From Pimelobacter simplex (GTDB lineage: Bacteria; Actinomycetota; Actinomycetes; Propionibacteriales; Nocardioidaceae), in the NCBI RefSeq assembly GCF_024662235.1, contig NZ_CP096276.1, forward strand, positions 5,022,001-5,086,000: DNA of 64,000 bases, written 5' to 3'. Both the position numbers and the translations under genes were made by a program. The notes under the pieces were generated by a model. The model was not told the DNA's origin, ran no database searches, and saw only the letters and a list, made by a program, of their open reading frames with translations. Positions 1 to 8,563 of the stretch are shown piece by piece; the stretch's first letter is position 1; each line of letters begins with the position of its first letter.

Positions 1-726
1 GGCATGAACGCCGGCGTCCGCGACTCCGACAACCTGTCCTGGAAGCTGGAGGCGATCCTGCGCCACGGCGCCGACCCGGCGATCCTCGACTCCTACGAGT
101 CCGAGCGCCGCCCGCACGCCAAGGCGATGATCGATCTCTCGGTGTTCAACAAGTCCCTGGTGTCGGTCAAGAACCCGGCCACGGCGCGAGCCCGCGACGT
201 CGCGCTCTGGACCGCGCTGCGCACGCCCGGTGTCGGCGGCTGGTTGCGCCGCGCCGGGATGAAGCCCAAGCCCCGCTACCGGCGGGGCGCCTACCTCGGC
301 CTGCCCCGCGGCGTGCGTGGCGTCGAGGGCACCCTGTCGCCCCAGCCCCTCGTCCGCCGGTACGACGGCCGGCCGGTCCGGCTCGACGACGCCCTCGGCA
401 TCGGCTGGTCCGTGATCGGCGTCGGCGTGGACCCGCGGGAGGTGCTCGGCGCGGACCTCGCCACGTGGGCCCGGGTGGCACCGTCGTACGCCACGATCTA
501 TCCCTTCGGGACCCGGCCGCAGGGCGCCGTGGGCGACGGCCGCCGGCGGGCCGGCCTGGTGGACCTCGAGGACACCTCGGGCGACTTCGTGCGCTGGCTG
601 CGTCGCCACGGCGTGCGCGAGGGGGCGGTCGTGGTGCTGCGCCCGGACAAGTTCGTGTTCGGGACCGCGCAGGGCGACCCGGCGTCCCTCACCCGGGCGC
701 TGGTCGACCAGCTGGGTCTCCTCTGA
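1..726 (+). CDS. FAD-dependent aromatic monooxygenase (MhpA-like), C-terminal part
   Basis: The reading frame is already open at base 1, so the N-terminal FAD/NADPH-binding half lies outside the window. The first visible residues, GMNAGVRDSDNLSWKL, are the conserved segment after the GD motif of PHBH-fold flavoprotein hydroxylases (family usual: GMN-G-RDA-NL-WKL). The remaining ~225 residues match the thioredoxin-like C-terminal domain of MhpA-type 3-(3-hydroxyphenyl)propionate or polyketide hydroxylases. It would insert one oxygen atom into an aromatic or phenolic substrate. Two amidohydrolases follow 13 bases downstream on the same strand, which suggests an aromatic catabolic operon. The substrate cannot be read from the sequence. 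Confidence 0.8.
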   Translation, partial: GMNAGVRDSDNLSWKLEAILRHGADPAILDSYESERRPHAKAMIDLSVFNKSLVSVKNPATARARDVALWTALRTPGVGGWLRRAGMKPKPRYRRGAYLGLPRGVRGVEGTLSPQPLVRRYDGRPVRLDDALGIGWSVIGVGVDPREVLGADLATWARVAPSYATIYPFGTRPQGAVGDGRRRAGLVDLEDTSGDFVRWLRRHGVREGAVVVLRPDKFVFGTAQGDPASLTRALVDQLGLL

Positions 727-739
727 TGGGCCCGCGCTG

Positions 740-1726
740 ATGGGCAGGAGCCCGGCCCGGATCGACGTCCACCACCACGTCGTACCGCGGGCCTATGCCG
801 CCTTCCTGAAGGAGAAGGGGATCCGGCCGGGTGGCGTGGACGTGCCGGCGTGGACACCGGAGCGCGCCCTGCGCCTGATGGACCGCAACGGCATCGCGAC
901 CAGCATCCTGTCGCTGTCCACGCCGGGCGCGTGGTTCGGGGACGACGACCACGCGCGCCGCCTTGCGCGGGAGGTCAACGAGTACGCCGCCGGCGTCGTG
1001 CGGGACCACCCGCGCCGGTTCGGCTTCTTCGCCACCCTGACGGTCCCCGACCTGGCCGGCTCGATCGCCGAGGCCGCGTACGCCCTCGACACCCTGGGTG
1101 CCGACGGCATCGTGCTGCTGAGCAACACGGCCGGGTGCTACCCCTACGAGCAGGGCCTCGAGCCGCTCCTGGCCTACCTGCACGAGCGTCGCGCAGTCGT
1201 GTTCCTGCACCCCGGCGAGCTCCCGGCGGACCCGGCGCCGGGCATCCCGTCGTTCACGGCCGACTTCCTGCTCGACACGGTCCGGGCGGCCACCGGATTG
1301 GTCCTGTCCGGCGCGCTCGAGAAGTACGACGGCATCCGCTGGATCCTCGCGCACGCGGGCGGGTTCCTGCCCTACATCGCCCACCGCGTCCTGCTCACGA
1401 TGATCCGCGAGGAGCCGAGGGCGGCGCAGGCCAAGGCGATGGTCCTGCGCAAGCGGGAGCGCGAGCGCCGTCTCGACGTGCTGCGCCGCTTCTACTTCGA
1501 CGTGGCGCTGTCCTCGGCTCCGCACGCCCTGCCCAGCCTGCTCTCCTTCGCCGACCCGACCCACGTCCTCTACGGCAGCGACTACCCGTTCGCTCCGGCC
1601 CCTGCGGTGCGCTTCCTGCGCCAGGAGTACGAGGACGTCGCCCTGAAGTCCCACCAGCGCGCCGCCATCGACCGCACCAACGCCCTGGCCCTGTTCCCAC
1701 GTCTCGCCGGAAGGACCGCCCCATGA
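740..1726 (+). CDS. Amidohydrolase 2 family (ACMSD/decarboxylase-like) protein, cytoplasmic
   Basis: 328 residues, a typical length for the amidohydrolase-related (ACMSD, gamma-resorcylate and 5-carboxyvanillate decarboxylase) family. The metal-binding HxH is near the N terminus (IDVHHH, H11 and H13). A mid-protein FLHPG histidine, LAHAGG and GSDYPF supply the other usual metal and catalytic His/Asp residues. No signal peptide is seen. The stop overlaps the next gene's ATG (ATGA), so the two are translationally coupled. With a flavin hydroxylase upstream, a ring-fission or decarboxylation step in aromatic breakdown is plausible. The exact reaction is unknown. Confidence 0.82.
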   Translation: MGRSPARIDVHHHVVPRAYAAFLKEKGIRPGGVDVPAWTPERALRLMDRNGIATSILSLSTPGAWFGDDDHARRLAREVNEYAAGVVRDHPRRFGFFATLTVPDLAGSIAEAAYALDTLGADGIVLLSNTAGCYPYEQGLEPLLAYLHERRAVVFLHPGELPADPAPGIPSFTADFLLDTVRAATGLVLSGALEKYDGIRWILAHAGGFLPYIAHRVLLTMIREEPRAAQAKAMVLRKRERERRLDVLRRFYFDVALSSAPHALPSLLSFADPTHVLYGSDYPFAPAPAVRFLRQEYEDVALKSHQRAAIDRTNALALFPRLAGRTAP

Positions 1727-2835
1727 CCGCACCGATCAGTCGCCGCAGCATCCTCGGAGCCGCTGCCACGGGCCCCGTCGCCGCTCTCGGCGCCGGGCTG
1801 CCCGAGCCTGCGTCCGCCGTACCCCTCGTGCCGCCGCGGCGGACCCGGATCGACGTGCACTGCCACCACCTCCCGGACTTCTACCGGGCCTCCCTGGCCG
1901 AGCACGGCATCACCGAGGCCGGGGGGAAGAAGCTGCCCGCCTGGTCCCCGCAGCGGGCCGTCACCTTCATGAACAGCTTCGGCATCGCCGCCCAGGTCGT
2001 CTCCATCTCCGAGCCCGGAGTCACCTACCTGCCGACCGCCGCCGAGCGCAACGCGATGGCCCGCCAGATCAACGACTACACCTACGAGACCCTGATCAAG
2101 GGCAGCGGCACCCTCGCGAAGAGGTTCGGCGCGTTCGCCGTCCTCCCCCTCGGCGACATCGACGATCCGGCCGACCTGGCCAACGCCCGCGCCGAGGCGA
2201 CCCGGGCGATCAAGGTGCTCGGCTTCGACGGCGTCGGCCTCTTCAGCCAGTACGACGGCGTCTACCTCGGCGATCCGCGACTCAAGCCGTTGATGGCCAC
2301 GCTCAACCAGCTCGGCGCCATGGTCTTCGTGCACCCGGTCACCCCGGTCATGCCGGACCTCGGCCTGCCGGCGTTCCTGTTCGAGTTCCCCTTCGACACC
2401 ACCCGCGCCGCGGTCAACCTGAGCTACCACCGGACCTTCACGACCTACCCGTTCGTGCGCTGGCTGCTCGCCCACGCCGGGGGGACCCTGCCGTTCCTGG
2501 CCTACCGGACCTCGCTGCTGCAGTACGTCACGCCGATCATGCAGAACCTCGGCGTGGGTCTGCTCGACGAGCAGAACCTCGACTACGGGCGGCTCTTCTA
2601 CGACACCGCACTGTCGCCGGCGCCGTCGGCGATGATGGCCGTGAAGGAGGTGGCCCCGGTGTCCCACATCATGTTCGCGACCGACTGGCCGTTCTCCGCG
2701 GAGGTCTTCACCATCGCCGGCGATCCCGCACCCCAGCTCCCGCGATCGTTCGACAGCACCGAGCTGCCGAAGGTCCTGCGCACCAATGCGCTCGCCCAGC
2801 TCCCGAGGCTGAGATCGCGCCTGGCGGCGCCGTGA
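1723..2835 (+). CDS. Tat-exported amidohydrolase 2 family protein
   Basis: 370 residues. The start at 1723 overlaps the upstream stop and opens with a twin-arginine signal (SRRSILG, R7-R8), a hydrophobic Ala/Gly stretch and an ASA-type cleavage site near residue 32. After cleavage come the family signatures IDVHCHHLPD (HxH), FVHPV, LAHAGGTLPF and ATDWPF. It is a paralogue of the preceding gene, but it is predicted to be exported folded with its metal cofactor. Tat export suits a metalloenzyme acting outside the membrane. Its substrate is unknown, and the pairing suggests related substrates handled on both sides of the membrane. Confidence 0.82.
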   Translation: MTAPISRRSILGAAATGPVAALGAGLPEPASAVPLVPPRRTRIDVHCHHLPDFYRASLAEHGITEAGGKKLPAWSPQRAVTFMNSFGIAAQVVSISEPGVTYLPTAAERNAMARQINDYTYETLIKGSGTLAKRFGAFAVLPLGDIDDPADLANARAEATRAIKVLGFDGVGLFSQYDGVYLGDPRLKPLMATLNQLGAMVFVHPVTPVMPDLGLPAFLFEFPFDTTRAAVNLSYHRTFTTYPFVRWLLAHAGGTLPFLAYRTSLLQYVTPIMQNLGVGLLDEQNLDYGRLFYDTALSPAPSAMMAVKEVAPVSHIMFATDWPFSAEVFTIAGDPAPQLPRSFDSTELPKVLRTNALAQLPRLRSRLAAP

Positions 2836-3557
2836 TCGAGAACGCGCGGGCGCTGGCCGTCGCGGCGGTACGCCGCTACCACCGCCTGGAGGTGGAGCTG
2901 CCCGCCGAGGTCCCGGGCGGTCCGGTCCTGTTCGTCGCCCACCACGGGTTCGGCAGCCTCTTCGACCTCAACGTGCTCGCGACCCTGGCCGCGCTCGACG
3001 ACCTCGCGCTCGACCGCCCGGTGACGACGCTGGTGCACCAGGTCGCCTGGACGGTCGGCCTCGGGCCGGCGCTCGAGCGGCTGGGGTGCCGTCCCGCCAG
3101 CCGCACGGCGGCTCGCGAGGCGCTGGCGGACGGCCGGCACGTGCTGGTCTTCCCGGGTGGGGACGTGGATGCCTTCAAGAGCCGCCGCGACAAGGACCGG
3201 ATCGTCTTCGGCGGGCGGGTCGGCTTCGCGCGGATGGCGATCGAGCAGGCCGTCCCGGTGGTGCCGGTGGTCACCGCCGGGGCCGGTGACACGCTGCTCG
3301 TGCTCAGCGACGGCCAGGCCATCGCGCGGCGACTGCGACTCGACCGGCTCCTGCGGCTCAAGGCCCTGCCGGTCTCGGTCACCTTCCCGTGGGGACTCAA
3401 CCTCGGGGTCGCCGGCTTCCTGCCCTACCTCCCCGTCCCGGTGACCCTGCGCACCCGGGTGCTGCCCGGCCTGACGGCGCAGCCGGACGAGGCGGCGGCC
3501 GCCTTCGCCGCGCGGATCGAGCAGACCATGCAGGCCGCGCTCGACGAGCTCACCTGA
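2832..3557 (+). CDS. Lysophospholipid acyltransferase-like (PlsC/DGAT-type) protein
   Basis: 241 residues, GTG start overlapping the upstream stop (GTGA). The N-terminal VAHHGFGSLFD block stands where glycerolipid acyltransferases carry the catalytic HX4D motif, but the His-Asp spacing is longer here. The FPGGDVDAFK block matches the FPGG(x)xEA motif of the TMEM68/DGAT-like subgroup. It probably transfers an acyl chain to a lipid or alcohol at the membrane face. Because the HX4D motif is atypical, the acceptor and even activity are uncertain. It closes the first plus-strand operon. Its 3' end overlaps the WYL regulator on the other strand by 8 bases. Confidence 0.65.
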   Translation: MIENARALAVAAVRRYHRLEVELPAEVPGGPVLFVAHHGFGSLFDLNVLATLAALDDLALDRPVTTLVHQVAWTVGLGPALERLGCRPASRTAAREALADGRHVLVFPGGDVDAFKSRRDKDRIVFGGRVGFARMAIEQAVPVVPVVTAGAGDTLLVLSDGQAIARRLRLDRLLRLKALPVSVTFPWGLNLGVAGFLPYLPVPVTLRTRVLPGLTAQPDEAAAAFAARIEQTMQAALDELT

Positions 3558-4521
3558 CGCCGGTACGACGCGCCAGGTGGCTGCCGAGCCGCTCGACGGC
3601 GTGCCCGAGGTCGTCAGGTTCCACCACCTCGACGGGGGTGGTGAAGGCGATCCGGGCGACCGTCATGGCCAGCCGGCCGAGGTCCTCGCCCCGGATCCGG
3701 ACGATCGTGGCTCCCGCCGTGGTCTCGACCACCACGTGGTCCACCCAGCGGAGCACCTCCCGCAGGTCGTCGAGCCCGGCGCCCAGGGCGAGGGTCGCGA
3801 CCCGGTCACGGGGGACCGAGCCGGTGGCGCGGGCGACGTACGCCGCCGGGTCGCCGCCGGGGATCTCGCGGGGGGTGAAGCGGATGCCGGTCGCCCTGGG
3901 GGAGGTGAGTCGGTCGAGCCGGAAGGTGCGCCAGTCGTCGCGGTCCCGGTCCCACGCGAGCAGGTACCAGCGGCGGCCGGCGGTCACGAGCCGGTGCGGC
4001 TCGACCTGGCGTCGCGTGGCACTGCCCTCGCCGGCGCGGTAGTCGAAGCGGGTGATCTCGTGGTCGCGGCACGCCGCCGCGAGCAGGCTGAGTGACTCTG
4101 GGTCGACCAGGTTCCAGCCGGTGGGTGGCACGGACGTCACGGTGGAGTGGAGAGCCGCCACGCGTCGGCGAAGCCGGTTCGGCAACAGGTTCTGGACCTT
4201 GGTGAAGGCGCGCAGCGCCGTCTCCTCCATGCCGTCGATGGCGGCGACCGCGGCGTAGCGAAGGCCCACCGCGAGGGCGACGGCCTCGTCGTCGTCGACG
4301 ACCAGCGGCGGCAGGTGCGCTCCGGCTTCGAGGCGATAGCCGCCGTACCTGCCCGAGGTGGCGGCGACGGGGTAGCCGAGCTCCCGGAGCCGGTCGATGT
4401 CGCGGCGCACCGTCCGCTCGGTCACGTCGAGGCGCTCGGCGAGCTCCGTGCTGCGCCAGAACCGGTGGGTCTGGAGCAGCGAGAGCAACGCGAGCGCACG
4501 CCCGGTGGGGTCAGCCGACAT
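3550..4521 (-). CDS. WYL-domain transcriptional regulator (HTH_11 N-terminus)
   Basis: 323 residues. Residues ~5-60 form a DeoR/HTH_11 winged helix (LAERLDVTERTVRRDIDRL). A WYL domain follows (ITRFDYR, RWYLLAWD, WRTFRLDRL), and then the WCX extension. The family senses nucleic acids or small ligands and commonly controls the adjacent divergent gene. Here that gene is an epoxide hydrolase starting at 4636. The 114-base gap holds a perfect 10-base inverted repeat (4541-4563), 20 bases upstream of this ATG, which is a good candidate operator. Confidence 0.88.
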   Translation of the reverse strand: MSADPTGRALALLSLLQTHRFWRSTELAERLDVTERTVRRDIDRLRELGYPVAATSGRYGGYRLEAGAHLPPLVVDDDEAVALAVGLRYAAVAAIDGMEETALRAFTKVQNLLPNRLRRRVAALHSTVTSVPPTGWNLVDPESLSLLAAACRDHEITRFDYRAGEGSATRRQVEPHRLVTAGRRWYLLAWDRDRDDWRTFRLDRLTSPRATGIRFTPREIPGGDPAAYVARATGSVPRDRVATLALGAGLDDLREVLRWVDHVVVETTAGATIVRIRGEDLGRLAMTVARIAFTTPVEVVEPDDLGHAVERLGSHLARRTGVR

Positions 4522-4540
4522 GTGCCGAGTCTGCCCGTCA

Positions 4541-4563
4541 TCGCGGACAGCTCCTGTCCGCGA
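4541..4563. promoter_or_regulatory. Palindromic operator candidate for the WYL regulator
   Basis: Perfect inverted repeat TCGCGGACAG-CTC-CTGTCCGCGA (10-base arms, 3-base spacer) in the divergent region between the WYL gene and the epoxide hydrolase. The symmetry and position fit autoregulation plus control of the hydrolase. Confidence 0.6.
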
Positions 4564-4635
4564 TTGCTTCTACGGTCACTCGACCGATCGCCCTGGCGCG
4601 CATCGGCACCCGTCCGTCACTGAGAGGAACACCCC

Positions 4636-5598
4636 ATGTCACACCCCGACGCCTTCCCCCGGCCGAGCATGGTCGCCGTCAACGGCATCGAGCTCGAGGT
4701 CTTCGAGATGGGCCGGGAGAACGCCGGCAAGCCCCTCGTCCTGTGCCACGGCTGGCCGGAGCTGGCCTTCTCGTGGCGCCACCAGATGGGTGCGCTCGCG
4801 GCCGCCGGCTACCACGTCATCGCGCCCAACCAGCGTGGCTACGGCGGCTCGTCCCGACCTGCCGAGGTCACCGACTACGACATCGTGCACCTCGCGGGCG
4901 ACCTCGTCGGTCTCCTGGATCACTTCGGGTACGAGGACGCGACGTTCGTCGGTCACGACTGGGGCGCGAACGTCGTGTGGAGCACCGCCGTGCTGCATCC
5001 CACCCGGGTGAGCAAGGTGATCGCGCTCAGCGTGCCCTACCTGGAGCGCGGCGACGTCCCGCCGCTCGCCTTCATCGAGGCGGTCGTGGGCAGCGACTCC
5101 TACTTCGTCCACTTCAACCGGCAGCCGGGAGTGGCCGACGCCGTGTTCGACGCCCATGCCGCACGGTTCCTGCGCAACCTCTACCGCAAGAACGAGCCGC
5201 CGGCCGAGCCGGAGCCGGGCATGGCGTTCATCCACCTCGCCCACGCCGAGACGCCGCGCGGCGAGCCGGTGATGAGCGACGGCGAGCTGGCGGTGTTCGT
5301 CGACGCCTTCGAGGCATCGGGCTTCACCTCCAGCGTGAACTGGTACCGCAACGTCGACCGCAACTGGGAGCTGATGGCGGACGTCGACCCGATCGTCCGC
5401 CAGGAGGCGCTGATGATCTACGGCGCACGGGACACGGTCATGAGGGCACCGAACCTCGAAGCGTTCGTCCCCCGCGTCGAGGTCGCGGACCTGGACTGCG
5501 GCCACTGGATCCAGCAGGAGCTGCCGGACGAGACCACCCGCTTGATCCTCGACTGGCTCCGGAGGCACGAGGTCGTCGAGACGTCGCCGGCTACTTGA
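4636..5598 (+). CDS. Epoxide hydrolase (alpha/beta-hydrolase)
   Basis: 320 residues. It shows the epoxide hydrolase signatures: HGWPE (oxyanion hole, residues 38-42), the nucleophile elbow GHDWGA with Asp108, and the charge-relay His290 in GHWIQQE. An Asp nucleophile separates it from esterases, though haloalkane dehalogenases also have Asp. The HGWP motif and the C-terminal GHW-Q-E favour epoxide hydrolase, which opens epoxides to diols. It is monocistronic and divergent from the WYL regulator. An SD (GAGAGGAAC) lies upstream of the ATG. Its last 8 bases overlap the opposite ABC permease gene. Confidence 0.85.
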   Translation: MSHPDAFPRPSMVAVNGIELEVFEMGRENAGKPLVLCHGWPELAFSWRHQMGALAAAGYHVIAPNQRGYGGSSRPAEVTDYDIVHLAGDLVGLLDHFGYEDATFVGHDWGANVVWSTAVLHPTRVSKVIALSVPYLERGDVPPLAFIEAVVGSDSYFVHFNRQPGVADAVFDAHAARFLRNLYRKNEPPAEPEPGMAFIHLAHAETPRGEPVMSDGELAVFVDAFEASGFTSSVNWYRNVDRNWELMADVDPIVRQEALMIYGARDTVMRAPNLEAFVPRVEVADLDCGHWIQQELPDETTRLILDWLRRHEVVETSPAT

Positions 5599-6397
5599 CC
5601 TCGGAGCGGCGCAGGAGCACCAGCCCCACCACCAGCGGTACGACGATCCACAGCGTCGTCGTCGCCCCGAGCTGGGCCCACTCCTGCGCCGACGAGGTCC
5701 CGCCCTCGAACAGGACGACCTGGGACTGGTTCCAGTCGAGCCAGGGCTGGAGGTCGGTGAAGCCCTCGCGCACCTGGGCCAGCAGCAGGAGGATGCCGGA
5801 GAGCACGAACGACAGCACGAAGTAGCCGACGATCGCGGCCGCGGAGCTGCGCAGCGTCACGCCGAGGGTGAAGCCGATGGCCATCCCCATCAGGTTGCCC
5901 AGGACGATCTGGGCGGCGTACGACGGACCGACGTTCCACACGGTGTCGACGCCGGCGAGGGCGGAGCCGATCACGTTGCCGACGGCGCCGATGGTGAGCG
6001 CCACGAGCATGGAGACGATCCCGACGAGGGTGGCGGCGAGGGCCTTGGCGCCGATGACGCGGCCGCGGCTGGGGACCAGCGTGAACGTGGTCAGGCCGCT
6101 GCGCTGGCTCCACTCGCTGGTGACGGCGAGGATCGCGATCATGGGCAGGATCAGCGTCATCGGGAAGCCGAGGGCGCGGGAGAAGGTCTCGTAGGTGAGC
6201 GTGCTGTCGGGGGCGAAGACGATCGCGGCCACGGTCGCGACGACCGACAGGACGCCGATGCTGACGAGCAGCCAGAAGCCGGAGCGGGTGTCGAACATCT
6301 TGCGCAGCTCGACGGCGACGATCCGGTGGGTCGGGATCGGCGGGGGTACGGCGCGCCGGGGGGTGGTCACGGTGGGTGAGGTGGTCTGGGTGGTCAT
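5591..6397 (-). CDS. ABC-2 type transporter permease
   Basis: 268 residues with about six hydrophobic segments after a short Thr/Pro-rich cytoplasmic N-terminus. The pattern (a VELRKMFDTRSGFWLL first helix, an EWSQRSGLTTF loop) is typical of ABC-2 permeases paired with a short ATPase. It follows the ATPase gene with a 4-base overlap. The substrate is unknown; such pairs export lipids, peptides or drugs. The pair is divergent from a NarL-type two-component system 109 bases away, which may control it. Confidence 0.85.
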   Translation of the reverse strand: MTTQTTSPTVTTPRRAVPPPIPTHRIVAVELRKMFDTRSGFWLLVSIGVLSVVATVAAIVFAPDSTLTYETFSRALGFPMTLILPMIAILAVTSEWSQRSGLTTFTLVPSRGRVIGAKALAATLVGIVSMLVALTIGAVGNVIGSALAGVDTVWNVGPSYAAQIVLGNLMGMAIGFTLGVTLRSSAAAIVGYFVLSFVLSGILLLLAQVREGFTDLQPWLDWNQSQVVLFEGGTSSAQEWAQLGATTTLWIVVPLVVGLVLLRRSEVK

Positions 6398-7311
6398 GCT
6401 GCTGCCCCTCCTTCGGGAACGGTGCTCTCGCGCTGGGAGTCCGCGGTGAGCTCGAGGAACATCTCCTCCAGGCCGGCGCTGTCCGCGGCGCGCAGCTCGG
6501 TCAGGGCGATGCCGGCCGCGAGGGCGACCTGGCCGACGCGGTGCGGGTCGGCCAGGGTGTGGAGCGCGCCTCCGGCCGAGGGGGAGGCGTCGATGCCGGC
6601 GTCCGCGAGGGCGGCGGCGAGGCGGGCGTCGTCCGCGGACGCGACGACGGTCCCGGCGGTCGACAGGAGCTCTTGCTTGGTGCCCTGCGCGACGATCCGG
6701 CCGTTGCCGATGACGACCAGGTCGTCGGCGATGACCTCGATCTCGTGCAGGAGGTGCGAGGAGAGCAGCACGGTGCCGCCCTGGTCGGCGAAGTCGCGCA
6801 GGAGGTCGCGCATCCAGCGGATGCCGGCCGGGTCGAGTCCGTTGGCGGGCTCGTCGAGGACCAGGACGGCGGGGTCGCCGAGGAGGGCGGTCGCGATGCC
6901 GAGGCGCTGGCGCATGCCGAGGGAGTAGTTGCGGATCCGGCCGTCGCCCTCCCGCTCCGTCAGCGACACCCGGCGCAGCATCGCGGGCACCCGGTCGGCC
7001 GGCAGGCCCATCGTGCGGGCCGCGATCGTGAGCACCTCGCGGCCGGTCCGGCCGGCGTGCTGGGCGTAGGCGTCGAGCAGGACGCCGATCTCGCGGCCCG
7101 GGTTCGGCAGGTCGGCGTACCGGCCGCCGAGGACCTCCACATGACCGGAGGTCGCGGGGCTCAGCCCGACCATGATCCGCATGGTGGTGGACTTGCCGGC
7201 TCCGTTGGGGCCGAGGAAGCCCGTCACGCGGCCCGGGCGGGCGGTGAACGAGATGTCGTCCACGGCGGTGGCGCCGCGATACCTCTTGGTCAGGTGGTCG
7301 ACGGTGATCAT
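6394..7311 (-). CDS. ABC transporter ATP-binding protein
   Basis: 305 residues. Walker A GPNGAGKST (residues ~35-43), signature YSLGMRQRL, Walker B VLVLDEPANGLD and a switch His in LLSSHLLHE are all present. The ~85-residue C-terminal extension is typical of ABC-2 exporter ATPases. It forms a complex with the membrane protein encoded immediately downstream (4-base overlap). It is divergently transcribed from the sensor kinase at 7421. Confidence 0.9.
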   Translation of the reverse strand: MITVDHLTKRYRGATAVDDISFTARPGRVTGFLGPNGAGKSTTMRIMVGLSPATSGHVEVLGGRYADLPNPGREIGVLLDAYAQHAGRTGREVLTIAARTMGLPADRVPAMLRRVSLTEREGDGRIRNYSLGMRQRLGIATALLGDPAVLVLDEPANGLDPAGIRWMRDLLRDFADQGGTVLLSSHLLHEIEVIADDLVVIGNGRIVAQGTKQELLSTAGTVVASADDARLAAALADAGIDASPSAGGALHTLADPHRVGQVALAAGIALTELRAADSAGLEEMFLELTADSQRESTVPEGGAAA

Positions 7312-7420
7312 GACCGGAAGCCTCGCCGCGACCGGCCGGGCGTCACATCGGCATCGAGGCCGGACCTTCCTCGTTCTTTCGGCCGATCCCCGACCCCGCG
7401 GCGATCCCTAGGCTGGGCGG

Positions 7421-8563
7421 ATGATCACGACCGCCCTGCGCTCGCTCTGGGACGAGCCTCCCGCCGCGGACCCGCCCCCGCCGGCGCGGCGCGACCGGGT
7501 GCTGGTCGGCGTGGTGATGGTGGTGGCGCTGCTCGAGGGGACCTTCGTCGAGGACGTCACCTGGCGCCCGCTCGTGACGATCGTGGCGGTCGCGCTGGCG
7601 CCGGTGCTGCTGTGGCGGCGTACCCACCCGTTGGTCTGCGTCGTGGTGGGCCTCGGCACCGGCCTGGCCCTGGGTGTGGCGGCCCAGCTGGCCGGGCTCT
7701 CGGGGGTGGGCCTGGCCACGATGGTGTACGTCCTGGTGCTCGTCTATGCCCTGGTCCGTTGGGGATCGGGGCGTCAGATCGCGATCGGGCTGGTCGTGGT
7801 CGCAGTGGTGGCGGGGTTCAGCGCGGTGAGCGACTACACCGGTCCGGCCGAGCTCTTCGGCGGACTCGCCGTCCTGGCGGCGGCGGTGGCGGGCGGCGCG
7901 GCGTTCCGCTACCGCGCGGAGAGCCGGCGCCGGGCGTTCGACCAGGTCCGCAGCCAGGAGCGGGTCGGTCTCGCCCGCGAGCTGCACGACTCGGTCGCCC
8001 ACCACATCTCGGCGATCGCGGTGCAGGCGCAGACCGGCCGGACGCTGGCCCGGAGGCGACCCGAGGCGGCGCTGGAGGCACTCGTCGCCATCGAGGGAGA
8101 GGCCTCGCGGACCCTCGCGGAGATGCGGGCGATGGTCCGGGTGCTGCGCGACGGAGCGCCCGCGGACTACGCGCCCCAGCCCGGCGTCGCCGACCTGGTG
8201 TCGCTGGCCCGCCGCGAACCGGTCCCCGTCGTCGACGTCGAGCTCGCCGGCGACCTGGCCGGGATCGGGCCCCAGGTCGACGCGGCCGGCTACCGGATCG
8301 CGCAGGAGGCGCTGACCAACGCGCTGCGGCACGCTCGCAACGCGTCCCGGGTGCAGATCAAGGTCGTCGAGGGCGCCGGGAGCCTGCGCTTGCGCGTCAC
8401 CGACGACGGCCAGGCCGATCCCGCGCGGTCGGCCAGCCACGGCTTCGGGCTGCTGGGGATGACCGAGCGCGCACACCTCCTCGGCGGTACGCTGCGCGCC
8501 GGCCCGCTGCCCGGGGGTGGGTGGGCGGTCGACGCCGAGCTGCCGATGGAGGTGCCACGATGA
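7421..8563 (+). CDS. Sensor histidine kinase, NarL/DesK class (HisKA_3)
   Basis: 380 residues: a block of hydrophobic segments (about residues 27-165) with little extracytoplasmic sequence, then HisKA_3 with the phospho-acceptor His in RELHDSVAHH, then an HATPase_c domain (ALTNALRHA N-box, DDGQ and GFGLLGM G-boxes). The membrane block without a large sensor domain suggests intramembrane or envelope sensing. Its stop overlaps the response regulator start (ATGA). The neighbouring divergent ABC exporter is its likely target. Confidence 0.9.
   Translation: MITTALRSLWDEPPAADPPPPARRDRVLVGVVMVVALLEGTFVEDVTWRPLVTIVAVALAPVLLWRRTHPLVCVVVGLGTGLALGVAAQLAGLSGVGLATMVYVLVLVYALVRWGSGRQIAIGLVVVAVVAGFSAVSDYTGPAELFGGLAVLAAAVAGGAAFRYRAESRRRAFDQVRSQERVGLARELHDSVAHHISAIAVQAQTGRTLARRRPEAALEALVAIEGEASRTLAEMRAMVRVLRDGAPADYAPQPGVADLVSLARREPVPVVDVELAGDLAGIGPQVDAAGYRIAQEALTNALRHARNASRVQIKVVEGAGSLRLRVTDDGQADPARSASHGFGLLGMTERAHLLGGTLRAGPLPGGGWAVDAELPMEVPR

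Noticed and set aside
850..1722. Upstream extension of the Tat amidohydrolase frame (long plus-strand ORF from 850)
   Set aside because: It overlaps the first amidohydrolase in another frame and has Arg/Ala/Pro shadow composition; the Tat signal at 1723 marks the real start.
6376..8516. Very long plus-strand frame running opposite the ABC genes and across the kinase gene
   Set aside because: Composition is low-complexity Gly/Arg/Asp; real genes with clear motifs lie in other frames. Only the response regulator at its end (from 8560) is genuine.
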